Assembly: GCA_039821145.1 (NCBI GenBank)
Contig: JBCBOS010000028.1
Location: 60,189 to 124,188 of the forward strand
Direction: 5' to 3'
Source of the DNA: JBCCSZ01 sp039821145
GTDB taxonomy: Bacteria; Bacteroidota; Bacteroidia; Chitinophagales; Saprospiraceae
DNA: 64,000 bases
Shown: one piece after another, positions 45,163-54,850 of the stretch
Position numbering within the stretch: position 1 is the first letter of the stretch
Layout: every line of letters begins with the position of its first letter
The notes under the pieces: generated by a model
What the model was told of the DNA's origin: nothing
Seen by the model: the letters and a program-made list of their open reading frames with translations, nothing else
Databases searched by the model: none
Program-made: the position numbers and the translations under genes

Positions 45163-48100
45163 TTAGCGGGCCAATGTCAAATCTCCCTTGAAGACCTCTT
45201 TCCAGCCGTCGATGAAGGTAATCTCGACGACGTAGATGAAGACGGCAGGGTCCATTTGCTGACCGTTCAATCGACCGTCCCAACCATCCGGATCATCTCC
45301 GTTGCTTGTCATTGGGTCGAAACCGCGGCGCTCGTAAACCAATTCACCCCAGCGATCAAAGATGGCAAAGCGATCGACCTTATCCACGATGCCAGCCTTG
45401 GCATAGATGGACATCGTTTCGTTGACACCGTCACCGTTTGGTGAGAACACGTTCGGGATGTAAACCGGACGCTCCTTATTGATCTGTAAGAACAACAAGT
45501 CTTCGGCGCGGCAACCATTCTCGTCCTCGATCAAGATGCCATAAGTCGTTCCTGTCAGTGGCGTTACAAGTGGATCTCTCAACAACAAGTTGGTAGAATC
45601 AATTCCTTGTGTCCACTGGAAGGTGAAATTGTCTGCATTGGTCACATCAAAGCCCAAACGAGTGGACTCTCCGAAAGGAATGAGTTCGTCCTCATATTCG
45701 CTGGTGATGTCAACAGATATTTCCGCTGGTTCGACCAAGTTGACCTCATTGGTCCACTCACAGCCATTGACATCCTGAATGGTCAGGGTGTAATCGCCAC
45801 CGTCGAGATTGCCAAAGCGCGGCAGTCCGGTGAATGCACCATTGTTCAAGGAGTAGACATATGGCCCAACACCACCTGTGACAGATTCGAGGCTGATGAA
45901 TCCATTTCCTTCGTCAAAACAAGTCGGTCCTACTGCCAAGGCATCTACAACGATGGGGCTTGGTGCGGACAAGTCGACTGGAAGAGTTGCTTCACAACCA
46001 TTGTCATCCAATACTGTGACCACATAGGTACCAGCAGCGAGGTTTTCTTCTACGCTTCCAGTATTTCCACTTGGCCAGCGATAGGTATAGGGAGGAGTAC
46101 CTCCATCTGCCTGGACGCGAGCAGAGCCATCGGTTGCATCAGAACAGCTGATGTTGAAGGCGCCGTTGTCAGAGAGTTCTATCACTTCGATCTGTACCTG
46201 AGAAGGCTGGTCGACATTGATGGAGATGATTTCCTCACAACCATTGTCATCCGTGACAGTCAAAGCATATAGTCCAGCCTGGATGTCAATCTGATCCTGC
46301 AAGGCAGTCAAACCACCACTCCAAGCATATTCGTAATCTGTGTCTACTGTACCTCCGATGACACTCACATCGATGGCTGCGTTGGGCGAGCCAAAGCAAG
46401 TTGCATCTGTCACCAAGAAGTCGATCTCAATTGGATCAGGCTCTATCAGGGTAACAAAATCTGTAGCGGTACAGCCCTGTGCATCGGTTACAGTCACATT
46501 GTAGGTTCCGGCAGCAAGACCAGATGGGTTTTGCTCAGTACCAGCGCCATTGTCCCACTCGAAGGAGTAAGGCATGGTACCACCAGTTACAGTGATGTTG
46601 ATGGACGCATCTGCAAAGCCGTTACAAGTTGGGCCAGCAAATGGAAGGTCGATCAATGGAATGAGCGGATCTGGCTGGTCGACGAGTGTCGTGACAGTGA
46701 AGGTACAATCATCAGCATCTGTGATGGTGACGGTGTAAGTACCCGCGATGAGTCCGTCCACATCCTTGGTTGTTGGACCGTTGGACCAGTTGTACTGGTA
46801 TGGAGGAACACCACCTGTTGTCGTAATGACGATGCTACCATTGGACTCTCCATTACAGCGAGCGTCGATCTTGTCACTGGATGCATTCAAGCCGTCCGGA
46901 GTAGAAACAGACTGAGAAGTCGTCTCTGTACAACCATTTCCATCCGTTACAACCACTACGTAAACACCTGGCAAGAGGTTGGTTGGGTCTTCGATTGGAG
47001 GCAAAGCTCCACCACCACCGCTCCATGCGTAGGTGTAAGGAGGCGTACCACCGTCTACTGATAGATCAATGGCACCATCCGCGTTGTTACAAGTTGCATA
47101 AGTTGGGACAGTAGCCAATGTGATGGCTTCTGGCTGCTTGATTTCCTGCGGCAGGGTAAAGGTACAGTTGTCTGCATCAGTGACTGTGAGTATGTATGTA
47201 CCGATGGCCTTGCCGGAGATGCTCTCTGTTGTTTCCCCACTGCTCCACAGGTATGTATATGGCGCATTGCCACCTGTGGTCGTTACAGTGATGATGCCAT
47301 CAGTGCCACCATTACATCTGACGTCTGTGACGACAGAGCTGGCCATCAGGGCATCTGGTTCTACAACGGTGAAAGTTTCTACCAGGTCACAACCATTTCC
47401 ATCTGTAATGGTCAAGTCGTAGCTACCGGGAGGCAGATCGTTGCGATCTTCCAGTTTGGAATTGTCACTCCAAGTATAATCATACGGCTGAGTACCACCT
47501 GAGATGGTCACGCTTACAACACCGTTTGGCAAACCACAAGTTGCTTCTTCCAAGTTGTCCAGGGTCAGTGCCAGTACATCAGGCTGATCGATGATGATGT
47601 CGTTGATCACATCCGAACAGTTGGCAGCATCTGTGACTGTCACAGAGTAGGTACCAGCTGGCAGGTCGTTTGGATTGTCTTCTATGCCACCATTGCTCCA
47701 GTCGTACTGATAAGGAGCCGTACCGTTTTGTACCGCCAATGTCACCGTTCCGTTGGCCTCTCCAAAGCAGCGTACATCTGTTGCTTGGAAGGTTGCCATT
47801 GGAGCGTTTGGATTGATGACTTCTGCAGAGGCAACTGCAGTACATCCGTTGAAGTCTGTCACCACCACACTGTAAGTCTGTGCGATGAGCTGATCAGGAT
47901 CTTCTACAGCAGCTGCTCCGTTGTCCCAACTGTAAGTATATGGCATGGTACCACCTTCTACTGTCATGTTGATGTTTCCATCTGCCAAACCACAGCTGGC
48001 CAAGGAGGCTGTAATGTCTGTGATGAGCAGTTCATCTGGCTGTTCAACCGTTACAGTAGTAGACACTTCACAACCATCTTGGTCTTCGACAGTCACGCTG

Positions 48101-51100
48101 TAGATGCCTGCCTCAAGAGTTCCGATGTCTTGTGTGCCCTCTCCATTGGACCAAGAGTAGATGTATGGAGGGGTACCCCCACCAACTGATAGATCAATGG
48201 CGCCATCATCACCGCCGAAGCAAAGGACAGGTGTTGGCACCTTATCCAATATCTGCAGTGCATTTGGCTCAGAGACATTGTAGCTACCGACAACCGTACA
48301 ATCGTTTCCGTCAGTGACAGTTACATCATAGGTACCTGGTGTAAGGTTGGTGATGTCTTCCATCTGGCTGCCGTTGCTCCACTCATAGGTGTAGTTTGGC
48401 GTTCCACCGGAAGCTGTGATGGAAATGCTACCGTTGGCAGCACCACAAGTTGCCAGGACGATGTTATCGTCGGCCACTGCCAAATCTGTCAGAGGCTCTT
48501 CAATGGTAATGGTCAGCTCATCTGTACAGTTGACGGCATCTGTGACGATGACAGTGTACGTACCAGCGACCAATGCGTTTTGGTTTCCGCCTGTCAGGAC
48601 ACCACCTGTCCAGTTGTACTGGTAGGGAGCCTGGCCACCGTTGATGGTGAGTTCGATGGTACCATCGTTGCCACCACGGCAGTTGACGTCTGTATGAAGC
48701 TCAGAAATAACCGGTGGGTTCGGATTGAGAACATCGGCGCACAATTCTGCACTACACCCAAGTTCATCCGTCACTGTCACACAGTAGTTTCCTGCAGGCA
48801 CGTTGAGCGCATTTTGGTCAGAGGTTCCGTTGGACCAATCGTAGCTGTAGTCTCCTGTACCACCGCTGACGGTGATGGAAACGCTACCATCAGACAATCC
48901 ACAACCTGCAAGAGTAGGCGTGATGTCGTCGATGACCAGTCTTTCTGGCTCTGTGATTTCAATGGTCTCTGTAACGGAGCAATTGTCACCATCTGTCACG
49001 ACGATGGTATAAATACCTGCCGTAAGGGTGCCAAGGTCCTGATCAATGCCACCATTGTCCCAAGAATAAAGGTAAGGAGGATTCCCGCCAATGACAGTGA
49101 TGTCGATGGAACCATTGTTGCCATCCTTACAGGAAACATCAATGGTAGCGATGTTGCTGATCTGCAGTGCATCTGGCTCACTGACGTTGAAGGTTTCTTC
49201 GTATGTACAGTCATTTGAATCGGTGATGGTGACCGTATAATTGCCTGGCAATACACCAGAGAGGTCTTCCGTAGCTGATGCGTTGTTGTCACTCCACTCA
49301 TAGTAGTACGGAGGTGTACCACCTGTAGCAGTGATGTCAACACTACCATTTGGATTGCCACAAGTTGCAGCGATGATGCCGTTCATGTCGAGCCCAAGTT
49401 CCTCATCTGGTTCTTCTACCATGATGCTTCCCTGCATGGTACAACCATTGAGGTCCATCACAGTAACAGTGACCATTCCGGTTGGGAATCCACTGGCATT
49501 ATTGTCGATGGAGCCGTTGCCGCCCCAGCTGTAGGTATATGGAGGGGTTCCTCCGTCGGCAATTACACTGGCTGCACCAGTTGCCTCACCTTTACAAAGG
49601 ACAGCTATTTGGGCCATGTCCAAAGTGATCTCTGTTGGCTCTGTTACTTCGACAGTAGCTTGTGTGGTACATCCATTGGCATCGGTGATGTTGACCGTAA
49701 CAAATCCAGCAGCAAGGCCAGTTTCTGTCTCTGTGCCTACGCCGCTTGGCCATGTGTAAGTATATGGCGCACTTCCACCGGAAGGCGTAACTGTTGCTGT
49801 ACCGTCTGAACCACCATAGCAAAGGGCAGGTGTGGAGACAGCAGAAGCAGAAAACTCATCTGGCTGACCAATGACAGCGTTTACATCAAACGTACAATCG
49901 TTGGCATCGATCACCGTGATGGTGTAGGTTCCAGCTGGCAAGTCGTAGATGATGCTAGAAGCGCCTGGGCCATTGCCATCATTCAGATCATATTGATAAG
50001 GAGCCGTACCACCTACAGGAGTGATGGAAACCTGTCCAGTGGCAGCACCGAAGCAATCGGCAGGGCTTGGGGCCGCTGTTGCCACCAGTTCATTGGGTTG
50101 CCCAACAGTGACGCTTACCTCTTCTGTACACATGTTGACATCTGTCACCGTAATGGTGTAGGTTCCAGCTACCAAGCCAGTCACTTGATCACCAGACATT
50201 CCGTTGCTCCAATCGTAAGTGTATCCGGGGACGCCACCACCTGCAACGACAGAAGCCGTACCAGTTGCTGCACCAAAACAATCTGCATCACCAATGGCAC
50301 CTTGCGCAAGGGTGAGATCATCTGGTTGTGCAATGGTAACAGGGATGGTTGTTTCACATTGGTTGGCATCTGTTACAGTTACAATGTGGAGACCATTTGG
50401 CAGATCAGCAGTCGGCCCTACCTGACCACCAACCGGCCAAGAGTAAGTGTAAGGTCCTGTGCCTCCGATGGCCTCGACAGTGGAGCTACCGTTGGATTCA
50501 CCAAAACAAACGACGTCGGAGTTGGCGATTTCGCTCAATTCCAGCTCGTCTGGCTCGTCAATGACAATGTCGATTTGCTGGGCACAACCACTTCCGTCGC
50601 GAACCGTGACGGTGTAAGTTCCAGCAGACAATCCTGTGACAGACTGGCCGGGAATCTGGTTGCCACTGGCATCCAAGTAGTTGAACGTATAAGGTGCACT
50701 ACCACCTGCGACTGTGACAGAGGCTGTACCATCTGCGCTGCCGAAGCAAAGTGCATCGGTGATCACATCTTCTGCCAAGATCAATTCGTCGGGCTGATCG
50801 ATGTTGATGGTCACTGTTTCTGTACAATCTTCGTCATCGGTTACTGTGACGACATAAACACCTGCTGTCAAACCAGTTACCGTAGAAGTCATTTCTCCAC
50901 CTGGCCACTCATAAGAGTATGGCGTGTTACCGCCAATGGCAGCAACTGTGGCAGATCCACTTGATCCACCAAAGCAATTGACATCGTCAAAGTTGATGAT
51001 ATTCAATTCCAAATCATCTGGTTCTGTTACGGTAACAGTTACTTCATTTGTACACATGTTGGCATCTGTGATGGTCACAGTATACGTACCAGCAAGCAAG

Positions 51101-54003
51101 TTGGTAGCGGTAGCCATTGTCTGGCCATCACTCCAAAGGAAGCTGTAGTTTGGAGAACCTCCAACACCAACAACAGTGATGCTGGCCGTAGCAGTACCAA
51201 AACACTCTGCAGGTGTCAGCGCATCGGGCTGTACCACCAGAGGATCTGGCTGCGTAATATTGATGGGAAGGATGAATTCACATCCGTTGTCGTCTGTTAC
51301 TGTCACTTCGTGATTGCCAGCTGGCAAATCCGTACTGACATTGGTTACACTGGTACCAGCGCTCCAGCTGTAGAGGTAAGGAGCAGTTCCTCCCAAGACA
51401 GAAACAGTAGCAGCACCTGTATTTCCATTGAAGCAAAGGACAGCCTCGTTCAAGGTTTCCGTCACATCCAGTACATCGGGCTCACCAACGACCACTGTGA
51501 TTTCATCCGTACAAGTCTGACCGTCTGTGACTGTTACCGTGTAAGTACCAGCCGTCAAACCAGAAACAATCCGATCTGTCGCTCCATTACTCCACAAGTA
51601 GCCATAGCTTCCAGTACCACCTGTAGCTGATACGATGGCCTGTCCATTGTTGAAACCAAAGCAAGTTGCATCGGTCACATTGTCTTCGGCCAGCACCAAT
51701 TCATCAGGCTCGCCAATATTGACTGTGACTTCTGTATCACAACTATTGGCGTCCACTACAGTAACTACATAAGTACCCGCGGCCAAGGCTGTACCCACAT
51801 TTGTATTGGGAACACCTGTTGCGACAGGCCAGTTGTAGTCGTATGGGCCAGTTCCTCCAGCAGGGGTAATGGTGGCACTACCAGTCGCCGCACCGAAGCA
51901 ATCGGCTGGGCTGGGTGCTGCACTACCGATCAATTCTGTTGGTGCATCGACGATGATTTGAACGATTTCATTACAGCCTGTTTGGTCGGAGATGGTAACG
52001 GTGTAAGTTCCCGCTCCCACACCAGTGGCAACAGAATCTACCAAGCTGCCGTCAAAGCCCCAGGCATAAGTATAAGGAGGTGTACCATTGGAGGTGGTTA
52101 CATAAGCAACACCATCGGTCGCATCGTGGCAGCTTGGCATGGTGCTCAATGGAACTGCATCGATGGTAGAAGGCTCACTGATGGTTACTTCTACAGTTTC
52201 GGTACACATATTGAGATCCGTCACCGTGACGATGTAAGAACCGGAGGCCAATCCAATGGCAGTTGCCCCAGTCTGTGCATCAGGCCAAGCATAGGAATAG
52301 TTTGGCGTTCCACCGCTGGCGGCAACGGTACCAGAACCATCCGCTTGTCCACCACAACCCGCATCCGTCGTTCCTTGTACGGCCAAGTCCAGCGGCATGG
52401 GCTCTGTAATGTCGATGCTGTCGATGGTTGTACAGCCGTTGGCACCACTTACTGTCACGTAATATCTACCAGCAACCAGTCCACTGATGGAAGTTCCGGT
52501 AGAAGCATTGACATCACTCCAGATGTAGTTGAAAGGCGGCTCACCTGAACCTGAGTTCACAGCAATGGAAGCCGCTCCATTGTTGCCTCCTCCACAGGAG
52601 ACATTGGTTGAGCTGAAGGTAAGAGCTGGAAAATTGAAATTGTCCTGTACGACCACACTGTCGATGATGCTACAAGTGGTCGCCCCACAATCGCCTGCAT
52701 TGCTCTCAAAGCTCATTTCCACATAATAGGTACCAGGCGCCAAGGCAGTCGCCGTGTTATTGGCGATGGGGCCGAGGGTACCATTGTTGGTCCAGAAATT
52801 ATATGTCAAACCAGTACTGGATGTATTGGTTCCGTTGGCCGTTTGGATGGTCGCCAAACCGTTGGCCGTCAGCAATACCCCATTGGCTTCGTTGTTACAA
52901 TCAATGGTATCAGGCAGATCGAAGGAGACGTCTGGCGTAACGACCCATACTTCAATCCGAGTTGTACTATCACAAAAACCATTGATCGATCCATTTTCAA
53001 TCGAGAAGGTAGAATCTACTGGCGAATCAAACGTACCGTAGATGAGTGGGCAAGTTTCCTCTCCTTCGCAGATGGGCAACAAGACGAAGTTTTCCTCCGT
53101 GAGGTAGCCATCAGAAGTAAAGGTGACAATACTATCGCACCCCCTGGCGGTAAACATGGGAATCTCCCATACCCCATCAGGCCAATACGTTTGCGAGCCT
53201 GGATGCCAAGCACCTGGTTCGTCGTTGATACAATAAGCACCCCAATCCACACCAGTGAAAGTAGGGACGATGACAGGAGTTTCGGGAGACTGTCCAACAT
53301 CACCACAACCATTGGTCACGGTAAAGCCGACGTTTCCACTGTCAGAACCCCAAATAACAGTGATGCTCTCACAGAAGGGAGGGTCACTGATGATGGTCAC
53401 ACCAGAAGGCAGGTTCCAGTTCCAGCTGTCACCACCAGCCACAGGAACCGCATCGATTTGTACGATTTCACCTGGACATGGATCAGCTGGGAATACAGCA
53501 GGAGGGAACAACTGACCCAGAGGAACCTGAGCAATGTCACCAGCGACATCGATGCGATATTCGCACTCATCACCTGCACAACCATCCATCATAACGTAAT
53601 AAATACCGGGTACAGTAATGGTACCGGTATGAGTCATAGCGCCCGTTGTACATCCACACTGCACACCAAAAGGTGGAGAAGCTGGATCACAATCGGCGTA
53701 AAAGCCAGACTGGGCTCCCGTAGCACCATTGGTACCTGGGCAGTTGGTAGGCGTAACCGTTACGACAACCGTTCCAGCGGAAAGGACTTCAATAGCATAC
53801 CAAACTGGATTGTCCAAGGAGTTGGCTGGACAACCGGGAAAGGTCGCGCCTGCTTGTCCGCTTGGCAGAGTACCCTCCACCGGAAAGCAGACTTGCCCTG
53901 CTGAGGAACACCCTGATCCTCCTGACCCACACTGAGCGGAGGCCAGCTGAGCAGAGAACAGCAGCGACATAGTGGCAAAAAACAGTAGTAAAGATCTTTT
54001 CAT
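45163..54003 (-). CDS. Giant T9SS type B protein with about 30 SprB repeats
   Basis: 2946 residues. Signal peptide MKRSLLLFFATMSLLFSAQLASA-Q, then a cysteine-rich N-terminal domain ('YYVMMDGCAGDECEYRIDVAG', about 25-155) and a PKD-like domain (about 170-245). A GCDS-type unit follows ('GAYCINDEPG...ARGCDSIVTF', about 255-295), then about 30 tandem SprB-like repeats of about 77 residues (458-2763), each with 'C.G..NG...V...GG..PY.Y.WS.G' and 'AGTYTVTVTD.N.C'. The type B sorting domain lies at about 2843-2946 ('YIPNVFSPNGDGVNETMSIY', 'FAIFDRWGELVYE', 'GWDGRLNG'). SprB of Flavobacterium johnsoniae is a mobile gliding adhesin built from such repeats; a similar adhesive role here is inference. Single gene with its own terminator. 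Confidence 0.95.
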   Translation of the reverse strand: MKRSLLLFFATMSLLFSAQLASAQCGSGGSGCSSAGQVCFPVEGTLPSGQAGATFPGCPANSLDNPVWYAIEVLSAGTVVVTVTPTNCPGTNGATGAQSGFYADCDPASPPFGVQCGCTTGAMTHTGTITVPGIYYVMMDGCAGDECEYRIDVAGDIAQVPLGQLFPPAVFPADPCPGEIVQIDAVPVAGGDSWNWNLPSGVTIISDPPFCESITVIWGSDSGNVGFTVTNGCGDVGQSPETPVIVPTFTGVDWGAYCINDEPGAWHPGSQTYWPDGVWEIPMFTARGCDSIVTFTSDGYLTEENFVLLPICEGEETCPLIYGTFDSPVDSTFSIENGSINGFCDSTTRIEVWVVTPDVSFDLPDTIDCNNEANGVLLTANGLATIQTANGTNTSSTGLTYNFWTNNGTLGPIANNTATALAPGTYYVEMSFESNAGDCGATTCSIIDSVVVQDNFNFPALTFSSTNVSCGGGNNGAASIAVNSGSGEPPFNYIWSDVNASTGTSISGLVAGRYYVTVSGANGCTTIDSIDITEPMPLDLAVQGTTDAGCGGQADGSGTVAASGGTPNYSYAWPDAQTGATAIGLASGSYIVTVTDLNMCTETVEVTISEPSTIDAVPLSTMPSCHDATDGVAYVTTSNGTPPYTYAWGFDGSLVDSVATGVGAGTYTVTISDQTGCNEIVQIIVDAPTELIGSAAPSPADCFGAATGSATITPAGGTGPYDYNWPVATGVPNTNVGTALAAGTYVVTVVDANSCDTEVTVNIGEPDELVLAEDNVTDATCFGFNNGQAIVSATGGTGSYGYLWSNGATDRIVSGLTAGTYTVTVTDGQTCTDEITVVVGEPDVLDVTETLNEAVLCFNGNTGAATVSVLGGTAPYLYSWSAGTSVTNVSTDLPAGNHEVTVTDDNGCEFILPINITQPDPLVVQPDALTPAECFGTATASITVVGVGGSPNYSFLWSDGQTMATATNLLAGTYTVTITDANMCTNEVTVTVTEPDDLELNIINFDDVNCFGGSSGSATVAAIGGNTPYSYEWPGGEMTSTVTGLTAGVYVVTVTDDEDCTETVTINIDQPDELILAEDVITDALCFGSADGTASVTVAGGSAPYTFNYLDASGNQIPGQSVTGLSAGTYTVTVRDGSGCAQQIDIVIDEPDELELSEIANSDVVCFGESNGSSTVEAIGGTGPYTYSWPVGGQVGPTADLPNGLHIVTVTDANQCETTIPVTIAQPDDLTLAQGAIGDADCFGAATGTASVVAGGGVPGYTYDWSNGMSGDQVTGLVAGTYTITVTDVNMCTEEVSVTVGQPNELVATAAPSPADCFGAATGQVSITPVGGTAPYQYDLNDGNGPGASSIIYDLPAGTYTITVIDANDCTFDVNAVIGQPDEFSASAVSTPALCYGGSDGTATVTPSGGSAPYTYTWPSGVGTETETGLAAGFVTVNITDANGCTTQATVEVTEPTEITLDMAQIAVLCKGEATGAASVIADGGTPPYTYSWGGNGSIDNNASGFPTGMVTVTVMDLNGCTMQGSIMVEEPDEELGLDMNGIIAATCGNPNGSVDITATGGTPPYYYEWSDNNASATEDLSGVLPGNYTVTITDSNDCTYEETFNVSEPDALQISNIATIDVSCKDGNNGSIDITVIGGNPPYLYSWDNGGIDQDLGTLTAGIYTIVVTDGDNCSVTETIEITEPERLVIDDITPTLAGCGLSDGSVSITVSGGTGDYSYDWSNGTSDQNALNVPAGNYCVTVTDELGCSAELCADVLNPNPPVISELHTDVNCRGGNDGTIELTINGGQAPYQYNWTGGVLTGGNQNALVAGTYTVIVTDAVNCTDELTITIEEPLTDLAVADDNIVLATCGAANGSISITASGGTPNYTYEWSNGSQMEDITNLTPGTYDVTVTDGNDCTVVGSYNVSEPNALQILDKVPTPVLCFGGDDGAIDLSVGGGTPPYIYSWSNGEGTQDIGTLEAGIYSVTVEDQDGCEVSTTVTVEQPDELLITDITASLASCGLADGNINMTVEGGTMPYTYSWDNGAAAVEDPDQLIAQTYSVVVTDFNGCTAVASAEVINPNAPMATFQATDVRCFGEANGTVTLAVQNGTAPYQYDWSNGGIEDNPNDLPAGTYSVTVTDAANCSDVINDIIIDQPDVLALTLDNLEEATCGLPNGVVSVTISGGTQPYDYTWSDNSKLEDRNDLPPGSYDLTITDGNGCDLVETFTVVEPDALMASSVVTDVRCNGGTDGIITVTTTGGNAPYTYLWSSGETTESISGKAIGTYILTVTDADNCTFTLPQEIKQPEAITLATVPTYATCNNADGAIDLSVDGGTPPYTYAWSGGGGALPPIEDPTNLLPGVYVVVVTDGNGCTETTSQSVSTPDGLNASSDKIDARCNGESNGSIVITTTGGVPPYQYNWSNGPTTKDVDGLIAGTYTVTITDADDCTFTVTTLVDQPDPLIPLIDLPFAGPTCNGFADASINITVTGGTMPYSFEWDNGAGTEQNPSGLAAGTYNVTVTDAQGCTATDFVTLIEPDPIEIDFLVTDATCFGSPNAAIDVSVIGGTVDTDYEYAWSGGLTALQDQIDIQAGLYALTVTDDNGCEEIISINVDQPSQVQIEVIELSDNGAFNISCSDATDGSARVQADGGTPPYTYRWPSGNTGSVEENLAAGTYVVTVLDDNGCEATLPVDLSAPSPIVVDALAVGPTCFDEGNGFISLESVTGGVGPYVYSLNNGAFTGLPRFGNLDGGDYTLTIQDVNGCEWTNEVNLVEPAEISVDITSEYEDELIPFGESTRLGFDVTNADNFTFQWTQGIDSTNLLLRDPLVTPLTGTTYGILIEDENGCRAEDLLFLQINKERPVYIPNVFSPNGDGVNETMSIYAKAGIVDKVDRFAIFDRWGELVYERRGFDPMTSNGDDPDGWDGRLNGQQMDPAVFIYVVEITFIDGWKEVFKGDLTLAR
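45715..52632 (-). repeat. About 30 tandem SprB-like repeats (about 77 residues each)
   Basis: About 6.9 kb of tandem repeats inside the giant gene. Counted by their EPD/QPD-type boundaries there are 30 units. They are diverged, not identical: neighbouring units share the frame 'GGTPPYTYxWSNG' but differ at most variable positions. A few units look closer to each other, for example the two 'SPADCFGAATG' units (fourth and twelfth), hinting at past segmental duplication. Confidence 0.9.
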
Positions 54004-54275
54004 TCTTAGGTAGTTTAAGAAAGTAAGAATTTAGCTAATTATTATTTTGAACATGTTTCTCTTTGTTTACGGGTTCGGTCAATACGGTTTTAACAGGTAA
54101 CAGTTGAGCTCCCCGTAAGCTTGAAACGGCCTCAACGGGTGTACTTCGACTAGCTTTGTATGCTATATTTTGTATGAAATCGGTAAGGCGAATGCGCCTT
54201 TGGAAATGCTTTTGGAATAGCTGGGAATCTGCCTGGAGAATTTCTTTCCGAATGTCTAGCGATAAAAGGTGGGAA

Positions 54276-54290
54276 ACTTGTACGACAAGT
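54276..54290. promoter_or_regulatory. Short palindrome upstream of the giant SprB-repeat gene
   Basis: ACTTGT-ACG-ACAAGT is a perfect inverted repeat about 270 bp before the ATG at 54003. It could be an operator half-site pair or a leader hairpin. No regulator is known for it. Confidence 0.4.
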
Positions 54291-54731
54291 GGTGAACGCC
54301 AATGTGAGCTGGTCACATAGGATTTCCAGTTGTGGTTTGTAAATGTAAGTTTCCTTAACATACCGAGGGGGTCATGGATTCACAAAAAAAATTCGGTATT
54401 TCTCATCAATGCCCGAAAATAATAAACTTTCCGGGTAATTCATAAGAATATCATACACAACAAAACGTATGCAAACGTTTCAGTGTAGGTTTACGAAAAT
54501 TATGGTTTCTGGTAAGAGAAAGGATTGGTCGAGGCAGGAAAATTACCTTTTTTAATGCACTAATGCAACCTAAACGGCAAAAAAGGCGAAATATTCACCA
54601 ATAAGATTGGGAAAAACAGCCCATTCTCCTCCATTTTTTCGGGTTTCTGCCCCATTCCTGCTATTTTCTTCTCAGCAATCGGCTAAACATTTTTGGCTGT
54701 TCTCTGTTCAATTTTTTCTTAAAATTTTCTT

Positions 54732-54768
54732 AAAAAAAAAGCTACAAACCATCTGGCTTGTAGCTTTT
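54732..54768 (-). terminator. Intrinsic terminator of the 2155-residue T9SS gene
   Basis: On the minus strand AAAAGCTACAA (54768-54758) pairs with TTGTAGCTTTT (54747-54737), and the T-run continues to 54732. It lies about 80 bp after the stop. Confidence 0.9.
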
Positions 54769-54850
54769 CCGACCTCTTCGGTCCAAAATCCGTCTGTCAG
54801 TCACTTCTCAGAATCCCAATTGGAATAATGGAATAACAGACTATTTATTG

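Larger units (their letters stand above)
54004..54850. other. Intergenic region between two giant genes
   Basis: 847 bp, AT-rich. The left half is the leader/promoter region of the SprB-repeat gene; the right end has the terminator of the 2155-residue gene. A 108-codon minus-strand ORF (54035-54361) has no recognisable features and is probably leader sequence. No clear TAnnTTTG box was found for the gene at 54003. Confidence 0.45.

Noticed and set aside
54035..54361. 108-codon minus-strand ORF upstream of the SprB-repeat gene
   Set aside because: No signal peptide, motif or promoter box; it lies in AT-rich leader DNA with low coding character.
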